A stretch of DNA of 64,000 nt from Phormidesmis priestleyi BC1401 (GTDB lineage Bacteria > Cyanobacteriota > Cyanobacteriia > Leptolyngbyales > Leptolyngbyaceae): assembly GCF_001650195.1 (NCBI RefSeq), contig NZ_LXYR01000001.1, positions 10,358 to 74,357 on the forward strand, written 5' to 3'. Shown piece after piece: positions 53,352-63,177 of the stretch. Below the pieces are notes generated by a model, which was not told the DNA's origin, did not search any database, and worked only from the letters and a program-made list of their open reading frames with translations. The translations under genes were made by a program, and so were the position numbers. Every line of letters starts with the position of its first letter. Position 1 is the first letter of the stretch.

Positions 53352-54392
53352 CTATCGAAGCGGTTGCCACCAGTCTTCGTAAGTAAGATACCATTCCACA
53401 GTTTTTCGGAGTCCGGTGGAAATCGTCTCAGTGGGCATCCATCCCAACTCGCGTTTAATCTTAGTCGCATCGATCGCATAGCGACGATCGTGCCCCGGTC
53501 GATCGGTGACAAAGGTGATCAACTCTCGACTCGGACGCACCGGAAGATCGGGCGACAATTCATCCATCAAGTCACACAGTAGATGAACTAAATCGATATT
53601 CTTGACCTCGTTGTTGCCGCCAATATTATACGTTTCCCCTGGTTTTCCTTGATGAATGACAATATCTAGTGCCCGACAGTGATCGCCCACGTAGAGCCAA
53701 TCTCGGACATTTTGCCCATCTCCATACACGGGCAACGGTTTGCCCATCAAGATGTTGATGCAGGTCAGAGGAATCAACTTTTCTGGATAGTGAAATGCGC
53801 CGTAGTTGTTGGAACAATTCGTGGTCAGCGTCGGCAACCCATAGGTGTGATGATATGCCCGAACAAGGTGATCGCTGCCTGCTTTTGACGCAGAATATGG
53901 GCTATTGGGTGCATACGCTGTTGTCTCAGTGAAGGCTGGATCGTCCGGTTCTAAACTGCCGTAGACCTCATCAGTCGAAACGTGTAGGAATCGATCTCTA
54001 ACAGGACGCGATCGCTGTTGCCAATGCTGACGGAATGATTCTAATAACGCAAACGTCCCATTTACATTAGTGCGAACAAAGCAATCGGGATCGGTGATAG
54101 AACGATCGACGTGAGACTCTGCGGCAAAATGCGCCACGGTGTCAATCTCTTCTGTTTGCAACACCGAATCGACTAATGCCCGATCGCCAATGTCGCCCTG
54201 CACAAAGCGAACCGTTTCCTGCTCCTTTAAATCACTCAGGTTTGCCAGATTGCCTGCATAGGTGAGGGCATCCAAAATAACGATGCGATCGCCCGAATAG
54301 TTATTGAACCAGGAATGCACAAAATTTGATCCAATAAACCCTGCGCCACCTGTGATCAAAATTCGTTTAGGAACTCGTTGATTTAATGTCAT
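53352..54392 (-). CDS. rfbB: dTDP-glucose 4,6-dehydratase
   Basis: 346 aa from the ATG at 54392, which overlaps the rfbA stop (ATGA). The Rossmann motif GGAGFIGSNFV, the catalytic YSASKAGSDHLVRAYHHTYG (YxxxK) and VDRSITDP are intact. It converts dTDP-glucose to the 4-keto-6-deoxy sugar for rhamnose. It is the last gene of the rfbDAB operon. Confidence 0.94.
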   Translation of the reverse strand: MTLNQRVPKRILITGGAGFIGSNFVHSWFNNYSGDRIVILDALTYAGNLANLSDLKEQETVRFVQGDIGDRALVDSVLQTEEIDTVAHFAAESHVDRSITDPDCFVRTNVNGTFALLESFRQHWQQRSRPVRDRFLHVSTDEVYGSLEPDDPAFTETTAYAPNSPYSASKAGSDHLVRAYHHTYGLPTLTTNCSNNYGAFHYPEKLIPLTCINILMGKPLPVYGDGQNVRDWLYVGDHCRALDIVIHQGKPGETYNIGGNNEVKNIDLVHLLCDLMDELSPDLPVRPSRELITFVTDRPGHDRRYAIDATKIKRELGWMPTETISTGLRKTVEWYLTYEDWWQPLR

Positions 54393-55462
54393 GTCACCTC
54401 GATTTGGCAATCGTCTCCAATCATAAATCTCAGCGCTTTGGGGCGATGCAGCGCATTCGTCAACTGCACTCGTTGTCCAATCACGCTATCGACAATGCGC
54501 TGATGAATTCCAGTAATTTTAGTCTCTTGCAAAATGACACTGTGTTCTAAATCGGCTTCGATCAAAGTGACCCGATCGCCAATGCTGCTGTAAGGTCCGA
54601 TAAAACAGTTTTCTAAATAGCAATCGTCTCCGATCGTCACCGGACCGCGAATCGTGCAGTTAATCACCTGCGATCGCGCCCCAATCTGCACCCGCCCGAT
54701 TACTTTGCTCGTTTTGTGCAGATGCCCCAGCCCATCCGATTCTAAACAAGTGTCTAAAATAATCCGATTGGCTTCTAGCAGATCATCTTTTTTCCCAGTG
54801 TCGAGCCACCAGCCTGTAAGCTGACGCGCCTCGACTGACTGACGTTGATCAATCAACTGCTGAATTGCGTCGGTGATTTCCAATTCTCCACGGGCAGAGG
54901 GCTGAATCTCGTCGATCGCTTTCTGAATCAGATTTGAAAAGAAGTAGATTCCCACTAGCGCCAAATTTGACTGCGGCTCTTTGGGCTTCTCAACCAGTTT
55001 TAGCACTTGCCCTTGATCATCTACCGTGGCAACCCCAAACGCTGACGGGTTTTGCACCGGACGTAATAAAATCAGCGCTGCCGCCGCCTTTGCCTCAAAG
55101 TCTGCCAAAAACTGACACAAGTTATCTTGAATCAGGTTGTCGCCTAAAAACATCACAAACGAGGCATCACCCAAAAATGGACGGGCAATCTTGACCGCAT
55201 GAGCCAGCCCAGCAGGTTGGTCTTGCACGATATAAGTAATGGTTGCCCCAAAGCGATCGCCATTGCCCGTTTGTGACTGCACTTCTGCGCCCGTTTCTGG
55301 GCTGATCACAATGCCAATATCGGTGATGCCCGTTGCGACGATCGCTTCGATGCCATACCAAAGAATCGGCTTATTTGCCACGGGCACCAGTTGCTTTGCC
55401 CCCGTGTAAGTCAAGGGTCGAAGCCGAGTGCCTTTGCCGCCACTGAGAATGAGTGCTTTCAT
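54389..55462 (-). CDS. rfbA: Glucose-1-phosphate thymidylyltransferase, long form with beta-helix
   Basis: 357 aa. LILSGGKGTRLRPLTYTGAKQLVPVANKPI is the nucleotidyltransferase loop. The C-terminal ~100 residues carry hexapeptide repeats (VIGRVQIGARSQVINCTI, GPVTIGDDCYLENCFIGPYSSIGDRV), so it is the long (RmlA-long) form rather than the short RmlA. It makes dTDP-glucose. It overlaps rfbB and follows rfbD by about 36 bp. Confidence 0.92.
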   Translation of the reverse strand: MKALILSGGKGTRLRPLTYTGAKQLVPVANKPILWYGIEAIVATGITDIGIVISPETGAEVQSQTGNGDRFGATITYIVQDQPAGLAHAVKIARPFLGDASFVMFLGDNLIQDNLCQFLADFEAKAAAALILLRPVQNPSAFGVATVDDQGQVLKLVEKPKEPQSNLALVGIYFFSNLIQKAIDEIQPSARGELEITDAIQQLIDQRQSVEARQLTGWWLDTGKKDDLLEANRIILDTCLESDGLGHLHKTSKVIGRVQIGARSQVINCTIRGPVTIGDDCYLENCFIGPYSSIGDRVTLIEADLEHSVILQETKITGIHQRIVDSVIGQRVQLTNALHRPKALRFMIGDDCQIEVT

Positions 55463-55498
55463 AGTGTCTCAAAAAAACTGCATGGAGTTGCGAACGAT

Positions 55499-56380
55499 TC
55501 AAGCCGATTCTTTGAGATCTCGCAGCATTTGCCGGAGTTCTTGCCGCCAGTGAGGAAACGAGGTCGCCATCCACGTCGAGAGTTTCTGTGTAGACAGCAC
55601 CGAATAGAGCGGACGCTGTGCTGGGGTGGGATAGTCAGCGGTGGCGATCGGAGCAACTCGCTCAACCTCTAACGGGAAGTCGAGCCGCCTCGCTTCCTCA
55701 AAGATCGCCACGGCAAAATCGTACCAGCTAGCCACCCCGCTTTGCGTAAAGTGATAGGTGCCCATCGCCTCCGAAGTTTCTAAGGAGGGAATTAACTGCG
55801 TGATCACCTCCGCGATCGACCGTGCCGAGGTCGGAGTGCCCACTTGATCCGCAACGACCCGCACCTCTGGTCGGTCTGCCCCGACTCTCAGCATCGTTTT
55901 GACAAAATTGCCTTTACCGTGCACACCATAAACCCACGAGGTTCTGAGAATGAGGTGTCGATCGCAGCCTTGCCGAATATTTTCTTCACCTGCAAGCTTA
56001 GACGCGCCATAGACATTTAATGGATTCGGGTCGTCATCTTCTTGATAAAAGGTTCCTTTGCGTCCGTTAAACACATAGTCTGTCGAAATGTGGATCAAGG
56101 TAGCCCCAATATGATTAGCGGCTTTAGCCATGATTGCAGGCGCGATCGCGTTAATTGCATAAGCGAGTTCTGTCTCGGTTTCAGCTTTGTCAACGGCAGT
56201 ATAGGCAGCCGCATTGATGATCACATGGGGATGAATCTCTAAAATGAGTTGACGAATCCGATCGGGCTGAGATAAATCGAGCGTATCTCGCGCCACACTC
56301 ACCAACGCGTCTGAAGGCAACGTTTGCTGAAGTTCGCGTCCGAGTTGTCCAGAACTGCCAATGAGTAAGATCTGTTTCAT
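55499..56380 (-). CDS. rfbD: dTDP-4-dehydrorhamnose reductase
   Basis: 293 aa from the ATG at 56380 (MKQILLIGSSGQLGRELQQ). GSSGQLGREL is the Rossmann loop, ISTDYVFNGRKG and NVYGASKLAGEENI give the YxxxK. It produces dTDP-L-rhamnose. It is the first gene of the operon. No rfbC epimerase is present in this window, so that step must be encoded elsewhere. Confidence 0.93.
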   Translation of the reverse strand: MKQILLIGSSGQLGRELQQTLPSDALVSVARDTLDLSQPDRIRQLILEIHPHVIINAAAYTAVDKAETETELAYAINAIAPAIMAKAANHIGATLIHISTDYVFNGRKGTFYQEDDDPNPLNVYGASKLAGEENIRQGCDRHLILRTSWVYGVHGKGNFVKTMLRVGADRPEVRVVADQVGTPTSARSIAEVITQLIPSLETSEAMGTYHFTQSGVASWYDFAVAIFEEARRLDFPLEVERVAPIATADYPTPAQRPLYSVLSTQKLSTWMATSFPHWRQELRQMLRDLKESA

Positions 56381-56901
56381 AGAAACCCATCGCAACAATC
56401 AAACAGCATTAGTGTATCAAGCTATAAATGAGGCTGGTTGCATCAACTGTGTAGATCACAGTTGGCGACTACGGACGCATTGAGTATAAGCCGCCTCCTG
56501 AGAAACCTGGGTAAATCTACGATCGACTTCATGCAAAACTTACATCGATACTGACTTTAATCCGACAATTTTAGCTAGAACTGTAATTGTGGAGCGATCT
56601 CGTAAGACAGCAGAGCTAGAAAAATTATGCTCAATCCTTCTAAACCCAGACAAATTCATCGGTTTCCGTAAGTTGTCTAGGCAAGAGATCTAGGGGCAAA
56701 ACCCACTCAAAATATCTAGAATATCAAGTGTGAAGAGAGAACCCGGTTGCGTTATGATAAGGCTTCTGAACTCTTAACTTGTCTAAGGCAAATCTCTTAC
56801 AATGGTGGAGAGGTGAAGGTGTAGGCTGCACACAACAACGTTGTGCATACGCATCGACAGGAGGCGAACCCTTACGGAGATACCACTGGGAAACTATTAG
56901 C
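56381..56901. other. Intergenic region and leader of rpsA
   Basis: About 520 bp without a convincing gene. A likely -10 (TATGAT, 56753-56758) lies upstream. A short inverted repeat CACAAC/GTTGTG (about 56831-56845) sits in the 5' leader, 60 bp before the start codon. RpsA autoregulation through its leader is possible but not shown. Confidence 0.4.
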
Positions 56902-58032
56902 ATGGTCAATCAGAACACTTTAACGATGGATGTCGGCTTTACTCACGAAGATTTTGCAGCGCTGCTCGACAAATATGACTACCACTTCAGCCCTGGTGAT
57001 GTCGTCGCTGGGACGGTATTTAGTCTAGAACCAAGAGGCGCTCTGATCGACATCGGTGCCAAAACTGCTGCCTACATTCCCATTCAGGAAATGTCAATCA
57101 ACCGCATTGACAACCCTGAAGAAGTGTTGCAGTCTAACGAAACACGCGAGTTCTTCATCTTGGCAGATGAGAATGAAGACGGTCAGTTGACGCTTTCGAT
57201 TCGCCGCATTGAATATATGCGCGCTTGGGAGCGGGTGCGTCAGCTTCAGGCTGAAGATGCAACGGTGCGATCGCTGGTCTTTGCCACCAACCGAGGTGGC
57301 GCACTGGTGCGAATTGAAGGGTTGCGCGGGTTTATTCCCGGTTCTCACATCAGCACTCGCAAGCCTAAGGAAGAATTAGTGGGCGAAGAGTTGCCTCTGA
57401 AGTTTTTGGAAGTTGATGAAGAGCGGAACCGTCTGGTTCTTAGTCATCGTCGTGCTCTGGTTGAGCGCAAAATGAACCGCCTAGAAGTGGGCGAAGTCGT
57501 CATCGGCACAGTGCGCGGCATCAAGCCCTACGGTGCATTTATTGACATCGGCGGCGTGAGCGGTCTGCTGCACATCTCAGAGATTTCTCACGACCACATC
57601 GACACTCCTCACAGCGTCTTTAACGTCAACGACGAAGTGAAGGTGATGATCATTGACCTCGATGCCGAGCGCGGTCGGATTTCGCTCTCAACCAAGCAGC
57701 TAGAGCCTGAACCGGGCGACATGGTGAAGAACCCTGAAGTGGTTTACGAGAAAGCTGAAGAAATGGCAGCGAAGTATCGTGAGCAGATGCAGATCAATCA
57801 GCAGGGTGCTGCTCCAGCAGCCGTTGCAGACGCGATCAAGGAGGAAATCGAAATTCCTTCTGCTGAAGAAGAAGCAGTTGCTCCTGAAGAAGTGGAAGCA
57901 GCTGCTCCTGAAGAGGTGGAAGCAGTCGCTCCTGAAGAAGTGGAGGCAGTTGCTTCTGAAGAGGAAACGGCGGCTCCTGAAGAAGAGGAAGCAGTCGCGG
58001 CTCCTGAATTGGTTCCGGCGATCGACGAATAA
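56902..58032 (+). CDS. rpsA: 30S ribosomal protein S1, acidic C-terminal repeats
   Basis: 376 aa from the ATG at 56902 (MVNQNTLTMDVGFTHEDFAALL); the open frame to 56779 is non-homologous leader. It has three S1 domains (GDVVAGTVFSLEPRGALIDIG, ALVRIEGLRGFIPGSHIS, GEVVIGTVRGIKPYGAFIDIGG), the number typical of cyanobacterial/plastid S1. The last ~50 residues are a run of APEEVEAV-type octads (24-bp repeats, 57885-58000), strongly acidic. A terminator follows. Confidence 0.93.
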   Translation: MVNQNTLTMDVGFTHEDFAALLDKYDYHFSPGDVVAGTVFSLEPRGALIDIGAKTAAYIPIQEMSINRIDNPEEVLQSNETREFFILADENEDGQLTLSIRRIEYMRAWERVRQLQAEDATVRSLVFATNRGGALVRIEGLRGFIPGSHISTRKPKEELVGEELPLKFLEVDEERNRLVLSHRRALVERKMNRLEVGEVVIGTVRGIKPYGAFIDIGGVSGLLHISEISHDHIDTPHSVFNVNDEVKVMIIDLDAERGRISLSTKQLEPEPGDMVKNPEVVYEKAEEMAAKYREQMQINQQGAAPAAVADAIKEEIEIPSAEEEAVAPEEVEAAAPEEVEAVAPEEVEAVASEEETAAPEEEEAVAAPELVPAIDE

Positions 58033-58058
58033 TCGCAGCCAAACCAACTGAGTTATTT

Positions 58059-58086
58059 AAAGAGGGAGCCATCCCTCTTTTTTATT
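58059..58086 (+). terminator. Intrinsic terminator of rpsA
   Basis: AAAGAGGGA (58059-58067), loop GCCA, TCCCTCTTT (58072-58080) followed by TTTATT. A perfect 9-bp stem. Confidence 0.9.
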
Positions 58087-58109
58087 AGGCAGAAATCATT
58101 GAGGCGTGT

Positions 58110-58856
58110 ATGGCAACAATTTACTGTGGTACAAAAACGTTTCAAGCCGTTGAAGCTGTCCTCTTTGACAAAGATGGAACGTTAGCTGACTGCCATGATT
58201 TTTTACACGCGTTGGTGTTGGCACGATCGAGCTTCGTCGAGGCTCAAGTGCCTGGAGTTAAAGAGTCTCTATTAAAGACATTCGGGCTAGTCGATGGACG
58301 CGTCAATCCCGTCGGGTTAATTGCAGTTGCAACTCGCCAAGAAGACGAAATCGCGACGGCTGCTTGTATTGCCGCTACAGGGCGCGACTGGATCGAGGCA
58401 AAGACGATCGCTCACACAGCACTGCTGGATGCCGATCGAGCGCTCCCCCCAAAAGCCAAACTGACTCCACTCTTTAATGGCGCACTGCCGTTGCTTCAAT
58501 CCCTGGCAAGGTCGGATCTCAAAGTCGGCATTCTCTCGGCTGACACCGAAGAAAATGTGCGTGATTTTGTCGAATTTCATGATCTTGCGGCTTACTTTCA
58601 GTTGCAAATGGGAAGCCGTGACGGACTCAGCAAACCCGATCGACGACTGCTGCATCTAGCTTGCCGCGAATTAAGCGTGTCTCCTGCCGCAACTCTGGTG
58701 ATCGGAGACTCTAGCGCTGACATCGAACTGGCAAAACAAGGCGGCGCGATCGGCGCGATCGGTGTAACTTGGGGAGGCACTCACCCAAATCAGCTAGCCA
58801 ACGCGGATGTGATTGTCGATCGCTTCGATAAGATTCAGCTTAGACCGTCTGTGTAA
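58110..58856 (+). CDS. HAD-superfamily hydrolase
   Basis: 248 aa. Motif I is VLFDKDGTLAD (D nucleophile), motif II VGILSADTEENV and motif III/IV VIGDSSADIELAKQGG. It belongs to the HAD-IA class with an alpha-helical cap (about 35-110). The substrate is unknown (phosphoglycolate- or sugar-phosphate-like). The gene converges with the hybrid kinase and overlaps its stop region by 17 bp. Confidence 0.85.
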   Translation: MATIYCGTKTFQAVEAVLFDKDGTLADCHDFLHALVLARSSFVEAQVPGVKESLLKTFGLVDGRVNPVGLIAVATRQEDEIATAACIAATGRDWIEAKTIAHTALLDADRALPPKAKLTPLFNGALPLLQSLARSDLKVGILSADTEENVRDFVEFHDLAAYFQLQMGSRDGLSKPDRRLLHLACRELSVSPAATLVIGDSSADIELAKQGGAIGAIGVTWGGTHPNQLANADVIVDRFDKIQLRPSV

Positions 58857-60438
58857 ATTCCACGGTTTCTTTAGAGTTATATAAAGCGCTAATTGCGTTG
58901 ACAAGCTGCTCTGGGTCGATCGGTTTTGACAGATGTATCTGAAAACCTGAAGATAGTGCTTGTTGTTGGTCAACTTCTCCAGCATAGGCAGTCAGGGCGA
59001 TCGCCGGAATTTGTCCCCCTTGCTCTGGCGGTAACGCTCGAATCTGCTGCACTAGCATATAACCATCCATCTCCGGCATTCTAATATCGCTCAATAGAAT
59101 ATCTGCCTGGGATTGGGTGAACGCAGCAAAGGCTTCGCCTGCCGTTGTGGCTGTGATCACGCTTGCACCTGCCTGATCTAGGACAAACGCGATGAGTTCC
59201 TGGGAGTCGGCTTCATCGTCCACTGCTAGAACTCGAACCCCCCTCAGATTAGGCGATCGCGTTGATAAATTAGTGTCTAGTTTGACCGCTGACTGCGTGG
59301 GTATGAGCGGCAGACTAACCGTAAATGTAGCGCCCAGTCCTTCACCGCGACTCTCCGCCCTCACTGTGCCGCCATGCAACTCAATGATTTGCCGGACGAT
59401 CGCCAGACCTAGCCCCAACCCGCCAAATCGACGCGTCGTCGAAACATCTGCTTGGCGAAAATGCTCAAAAACATAGGGCAGAAAGTCAGCCGAAATGCCC
59501 TTGCCCCGATCAACAACGGTGATTTGTGCCTGATCGCCCACTGACTCTACCTGCACGGTGACTCGACCGCCTTGAGGCATAAATTTGATCGCGTTCGAGA
59601 GCAGATTCCAGATCACCTGCTGCAAGCGAGTCGCATCACCCAAAACCTGTCCTATTTCATCTGCCAGGTTTGTTTCTATCTCGATCGACTTCGCTTCGGC
59701 TACCATTTGCACGGTTTCGATCGCGGCTCGAATCGTTGCTGCCAAATTAACTGGACGAAGGTTGAGATTGAGCTTACCTTGCAGAATCCGCGAGACATCG
59801 AGCAAGTCTTCAATCAGTTCAGCTTGCAGATTGGCATTGCGCTCGATCGTTGACAACGCATAGGTCGTCTTGGCTTCGTCGAGTTTGCCGTTTTGTAAGA
59901 GCTTTGCCCAGCCCAGAATGGGATTGAGGGGCGATCGCAACTCATGCGAAAGGACTGCCAGAAACTCGTCTTTGACGCGATTAGCTTTTTCAGCTTCAGC
60001 CCGCGCTGCTTGTTCTGATTCAAGCTGCTGTTGTAGTTGGATTTTTAACCGTGCGACCTCAATGGCTCCATTCACCGTCAAGCGCAGATTCTCTGGGGTG
60101 ATTTGCTCTTTCACCACATAGTCTAGTGCCCCTAGTTTGATTGATTGAACTGCGATCGCTTCGCCGCCTCTCCCGGTCACCATAATCACAGGCAAGACGT
60201 GCTGAGTCTGGGCTTTTAATTGGGCGAGAAACTCTAGACCATTGAGATCTGGCATCTGGTAGTCTAGCAACACAATATCTGGCTGGTACTGCTGACTTAA
60301 CGCTAGCCCCTCTTGCCCTAAGCCTGCGGTCACGATCGTATACTGATACTCTTGATCTCTCAGCAGATACCGTCGATACATCTCACGGTCTTCGGGGTTA
60401 TCATCCACAATCAGAGCGGTGCGTTGAGTTAGAGACAT
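58840..60438 (-). CDS. Hybrid histidine kinase (REC-HK-REC)
   Basis: 532 aa from the ATG at 60438 (MSLTQRTALIVDDNPEDREMY). The N-terminal receiver has D59 (LLDYQMPDLNG). HisKA has H165 (AVLSHELRSPL), and the ATPase part has NLLSNAIKFM and GGLGLGLAIVR. A second receiver (about 410-530) has LLSDIRMPEMDG. It has no sensor domain, so it may act downstream of the phytochrome/Rcp1 pair. The start lies 11 bp after the response regulator stop, which favours it over the open frame to 60483. Confidence 0.9.
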   Translation of the reverse strand: MSLTQRTALIVDDNPEDREMYRRYLLRDQEYQYTIVTAGLGQEGLALSQQYQPDIVLLDYQMPDLNGLEFLAQLKAQTQHVLPVIMVTGRGGEAIAVQSIKLGALDYVVKEQITPENLRLTVNGAIEVARLKIQLQQQLESEQAARAEAEKANRVKDEFLAVLSHELRSPLNPILGWAKLLQNGKLDEAKTTYALSTIERNANLQAELIEDLLDVSRILQGKLNLNLRPVNLAATIRAAIETVQMVAEAKSIEIETNLADEIGQVLGDATRLQQVIWNLLSNAIKFMPQGGRVTVQVESVGDQAQITVVDRGKGISADFLPYVFEHFRQADVSTTRRFGGLGLGLAIVRQIIELHGGTVRAESRGEGLGATFTVSLPLIPTQSAVKLDTNLSTRSPNLRGVRVLAVDDEADSQELIAFVLDQAGASVITATTAGEAFAAFTQSQADILLSDIRMPEMDGYMLVQQIRALPPEQGGQIPAIALTAYAGEVDQQQALSSGFQIHLSKPIDPEQLVNAISALYNSKETVEFTQTV

Positions 60439-60448
60439 CTTTGATTTT

Positions 60449-60916
60449 TTATAGAGAATTTCTAGGAAGGATTGCGACATCAAACCAAAAATCTAGTAAT
60501 GTCTGGATGCTTCGTTTTAACAGTTTAAAATCCATTGGCTTGATCATATAGCCATTCACCCCTTGCCGATAGCAGGCTTCGATGTCTTTCGGGTTATTCG
60601 ACGTGGTAAAGATGACCACGGGCACCGATTTTAGAGCGTCATCCTGTTTGATTTGGCGCAGCACCTCTCGTCCATCGGTTCCCGGCAAGTTTAGGTCGAG
60701 CAAAATTAGCCCAGGGCGGGGAGCACTTTCAGGATCAGTATAGCGATCGGTGTGGTAGAGAAACGCTAAAGCCTGGTCGCCATTCAGACATCGGTAGACA
60801 GGAATAGCCAAAGGAGACTGGCGCAAGAAACGCTGGAATGCTTCAAAATCCTCGTTGCTGTCTTCAACGACCAGCAATAGGGGTTGCACATTGGAGATGA
60901 CTGAAGGTGCAATCAT
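60449..60916 (-). CDS. Rcp1-type response regulator
   Basis: 155 aa. A single receiver domain with D74 (LILLDLNLPGTDG), the acidic pocket VVEDSNEDF and conserved K (MIKPMDF). No output domain is present, as in Rcp1. It overlaps the phytochrome stop (ATGA), so it is the cognate partner of the upstream sensor. Confidence 0.92.
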   Translation of the reverse strand: MIAPSVISNVQPLLLVVEDSNEDFEAFQRFLRQSPLAIPVYRCLNGDQALAFLYHTDRYTDPESAPRPGLILLDLNLPGTDGREVLRQIKQDDALKSVPVVIFTTSNNPKDIEACYRQGVNGYMIKPMDFKLLKRSIQTLLDFWFDVAILPRNSL

Positions 60917-63177
60917 GGTTTCACCGCTTCCGACAGGGTGAAGTAAAACGTACTGCCCTCACCTGGCGTAGACTCTACCCAAATTTTCCCCTCATGCCGC
61001 TCCACAATTTTGCGGACGATCGTTAAGCCCGCCCCAGTGCCCCCACCATATTGATCTTGCGGGTGAAGTCGCTTAAAGATTTCAAAAATTCGCTCAAGGT
61101 GCTCAGGGGGAATGCCAATGCTGTTGTCGCGGATGTAGAGCGTATGAGAAATCTGGGTGCCATTCCGCACTGGTTTTGATTCGACAGAGCCAATCTCAAC
61201 CCATTTCTCAGCGTTGTCGTTATATTTAATCGCGTTGCCGATCAGGTTAGTAAATAACTCGCTCATCTGAGAGCGATCGCAGCAAATTGTCGGCAGCGGT
61301 TGGGGTAGACGAAACTCGATCTGGTGTTGGGGATGACTAATTTTGAGCGTAGCGATCGTCTGCTGCACCAAGACATTCAGATCCACAGACTGCCGCACCA
61401 CTTCAGATCGTCCTAGCTGAGAATAGTGCATCAGCGAGCTAATCAAATCGTCCATGCGCTGAGTCAGACGCACCACCGTTTGCAGCTTGGTAACGCCGTC
61501 TTCGGGCAACACGTCAGCATAGTCTTCCATCAAGAAATTAGAGTAGTTATGAATCCCTCTCAGTGGCTCTTTGAGATCGTGGGACGCAATATAAGCAAAG
61601 GAATCTAGCTCAATGTTGCTGCGGGTCAGTTCTAGATTGACTCTTGCCATTTCGTCTGTCTGAGCCAAAATCACGTCTACGATTAAACTCCGTAGCTCGA
61701 TCGCCACTTCAATTTCGCACTGCAACCAGTTAAGAGACTTGAGGCGAACGGTTTCTTGCCAAGCTGCAAACGATTGGCGCGGAGAAATCGTCACACTGCC
61801 ATCGGCTTCAATCCGTGTGGGGTTGTCAGGGTTGCCTGCCCAGGTCACCGTTTGCAAAAATTCGGGACGAAACCACAGCACATAGCGATGTTGGGTTCTT
61901 GAAATTGCCATCGCCAGTAACCCACTCGCGACCTTTTTATAGGCTTTGGCATTTGGGTAGAGGCTGGGCAGAGAGTCGGTCACAAATAGGTCGTTCTCAA
62001 AGCGATCGGGCAACCACCCCAACAGATCAATCACCTCTTCTTTGTCAGGAGTGCTGCCAATCAGGGCAATGCGATCTCCTTCACACACCGCCGCGCCCTG
62101 TGCGCCTGTGAGGGCAAGCAAATCGTCAGGAGAGTCTTCCAGTGCCTGCAAAAAATCGGTCGCATTCGTCAGGCGATTGACAAACTGCACCTCGGTGGCT
62201 TTGAGCCGGAGTTTGTAGTCAAGGTTTTGAGTGGCTTCCTTCACCGATAGCTCGGTAGACATCAGTTGACCGAGAAACTCGCAAATCGTGCGGATTTCGT
62301 AAGGCACAAATTTGGGCGTGTTGTGATGGCAGGCAATCATCCCCCACAGCCGTTGCTCCTGGATCAGGGAGATGCTCATCGAAGCGACAACTCCCATATT
62401 CTGCAAATATTCGATGTGGCAGGGTGACAGACTCCGCAACACGCAATGGCTCATATCGAGATCAGCAGGCTCAGTTCCGGGCAAACCTGTGAGCAGACTG
62501 GGCGGATGGTTGACATCGGGCAGCAACCGCAGCCAGTTGAGCAAATAAAGGTGCTTTGCCCGTTGCGGAATGTCTGTGTCGGGATAATACAGTCCTAAAA
62601 AAGGCTCTAAATTAGGTTTCCTGTCTTCCGCAATCACCGTGCCATCGCCAGTTTCATTAAAGCGATAGACCATGACCCGATCGAACCCCGTAATCTGTCG
62701 CACTTCTTTAACGATCAGGTCGCACAGTTCAGACAGCGTTTTTGTGACCTGAATTTTTGCCAGCGTGTCTTTGAGGTGGCGATAAGATTGGGTAAAGTCG
62801 CGTTTAGCCGTCGCTGCGATCAGCTCCAGTTCCAATACAATTTCACCACTGATCGCCCGGTGAACAATGCCATTAAAAAACTGGGTAGAACCCTCGTCTA
62901 CTGTGACCGAAAGATTGATCGGATTGGTTTGCTCAGAGTCGGGATCGAGGCAGGCTCTAATCTCAGCAATGCGATCGCCCTCAATAAAATCTGCTAGCGG
63001 GCGATCGAGCAGGTTTTCGGGCGTAATTCCGAAAATGTCTTTAGCATTGAGGCTCACCTGCGTAATGCGAAAGTCTAATTCTGAAAGGACGCATAACAGA
63101 CCATGTGGCTGAATGGAACCTGGCGTGTGAATGGGTTCTCGTTCTTCATTGATCACAGTAAGAGCCTGATTCATCAT
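60913..63177 (-). CDS. Cph1-type phytochrome histidine kinase
   Basis: 754 aa. The PAS-like N-terminus has EPIHTPGSIQPHG, without the upstream cysteine of bacteriophytochromes. The GAF domain has YPDTDIPQRAK and the bilin cysteine at C253 (SLSPCHIEYLQNMG). The PHY domain includes LLGWLPDRF. HisKA has H533 (ASHDLKEPLRGIHNYSN) and the ATPase part GTGAGLTIVRKIVERH. It likely binds phycocyanobilin and senses red/far-red light. First gene of a three-gene operon. Confidence 0.92.
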   Translation of the reverse strand: MMNQALTVINEEREPIHTPGSIQPHGLLCVLSELDFRITQVSLNAKDIFGITPENLLDRPLADFIEGDRIAEIRACLDPDSEQTNPINLSVTVDEGSTQFFNGIVHRAISGEIVLELELIAATAKRDFTQSYRHLKDTLAKIQVTKTLSELCDLIVKEVRQITGFDRVMVYRFNETGDGTVIAEDRKPNLEPFLGLYYPDTDIPQRAKHLYLLNWLRLLPDVNHPPSLLTGLPGTEPADLDMSHCVLRSLSPCHIEYLQNMGVVASMSISLIQEQRLWGMIACHHNTPKFVPYEIRTICEFLGQLMSTELSVKEATQNLDYKLRLKATEVQFVNRLTNATDFLQALEDSPDDLLALTGAQGAAVCEGDRIALIGSTPDKEEVIDLLGWLPDRFENDLFVTDSLPSLYPNAKAYKKVASGLLAMAISRTQHRYVLWFRPEFLQTVTWAGNPDNPTRIEADGSVTISPRQSFAAWQETVRLKSLNWLQCEIEVAIELRSLIVDVILAQTDEMARVNLELTRSNIELDSFAYIASHDLKEPLRGIHNYSNFLMEDYADVLPEDGVTKLQTVVRLTQRMDDLISSLMHYSQLGRSEVVRQSVDLNVLVQQTIATLKISHPQHQIEFRLPQPLPTICCDRSQMSELFTNLIGNAIKYNDNAEKWVEIGSVESKPVRNGTQISHTLYIRDNSIGIPPEHLERIFEIFKRLHPQDQYGGGTGAGLTIVRKIVERHEGKIWVESTPGEGSTFYFTLSEAVKP

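Noticed and set aside
56452-56515. Short coding-like segment (VGDYGRIEYKPPPEKPG)
   Set aside because: A stop lies immediately before it and no start or homologue was recognised, so I do not call a gene or remnant.
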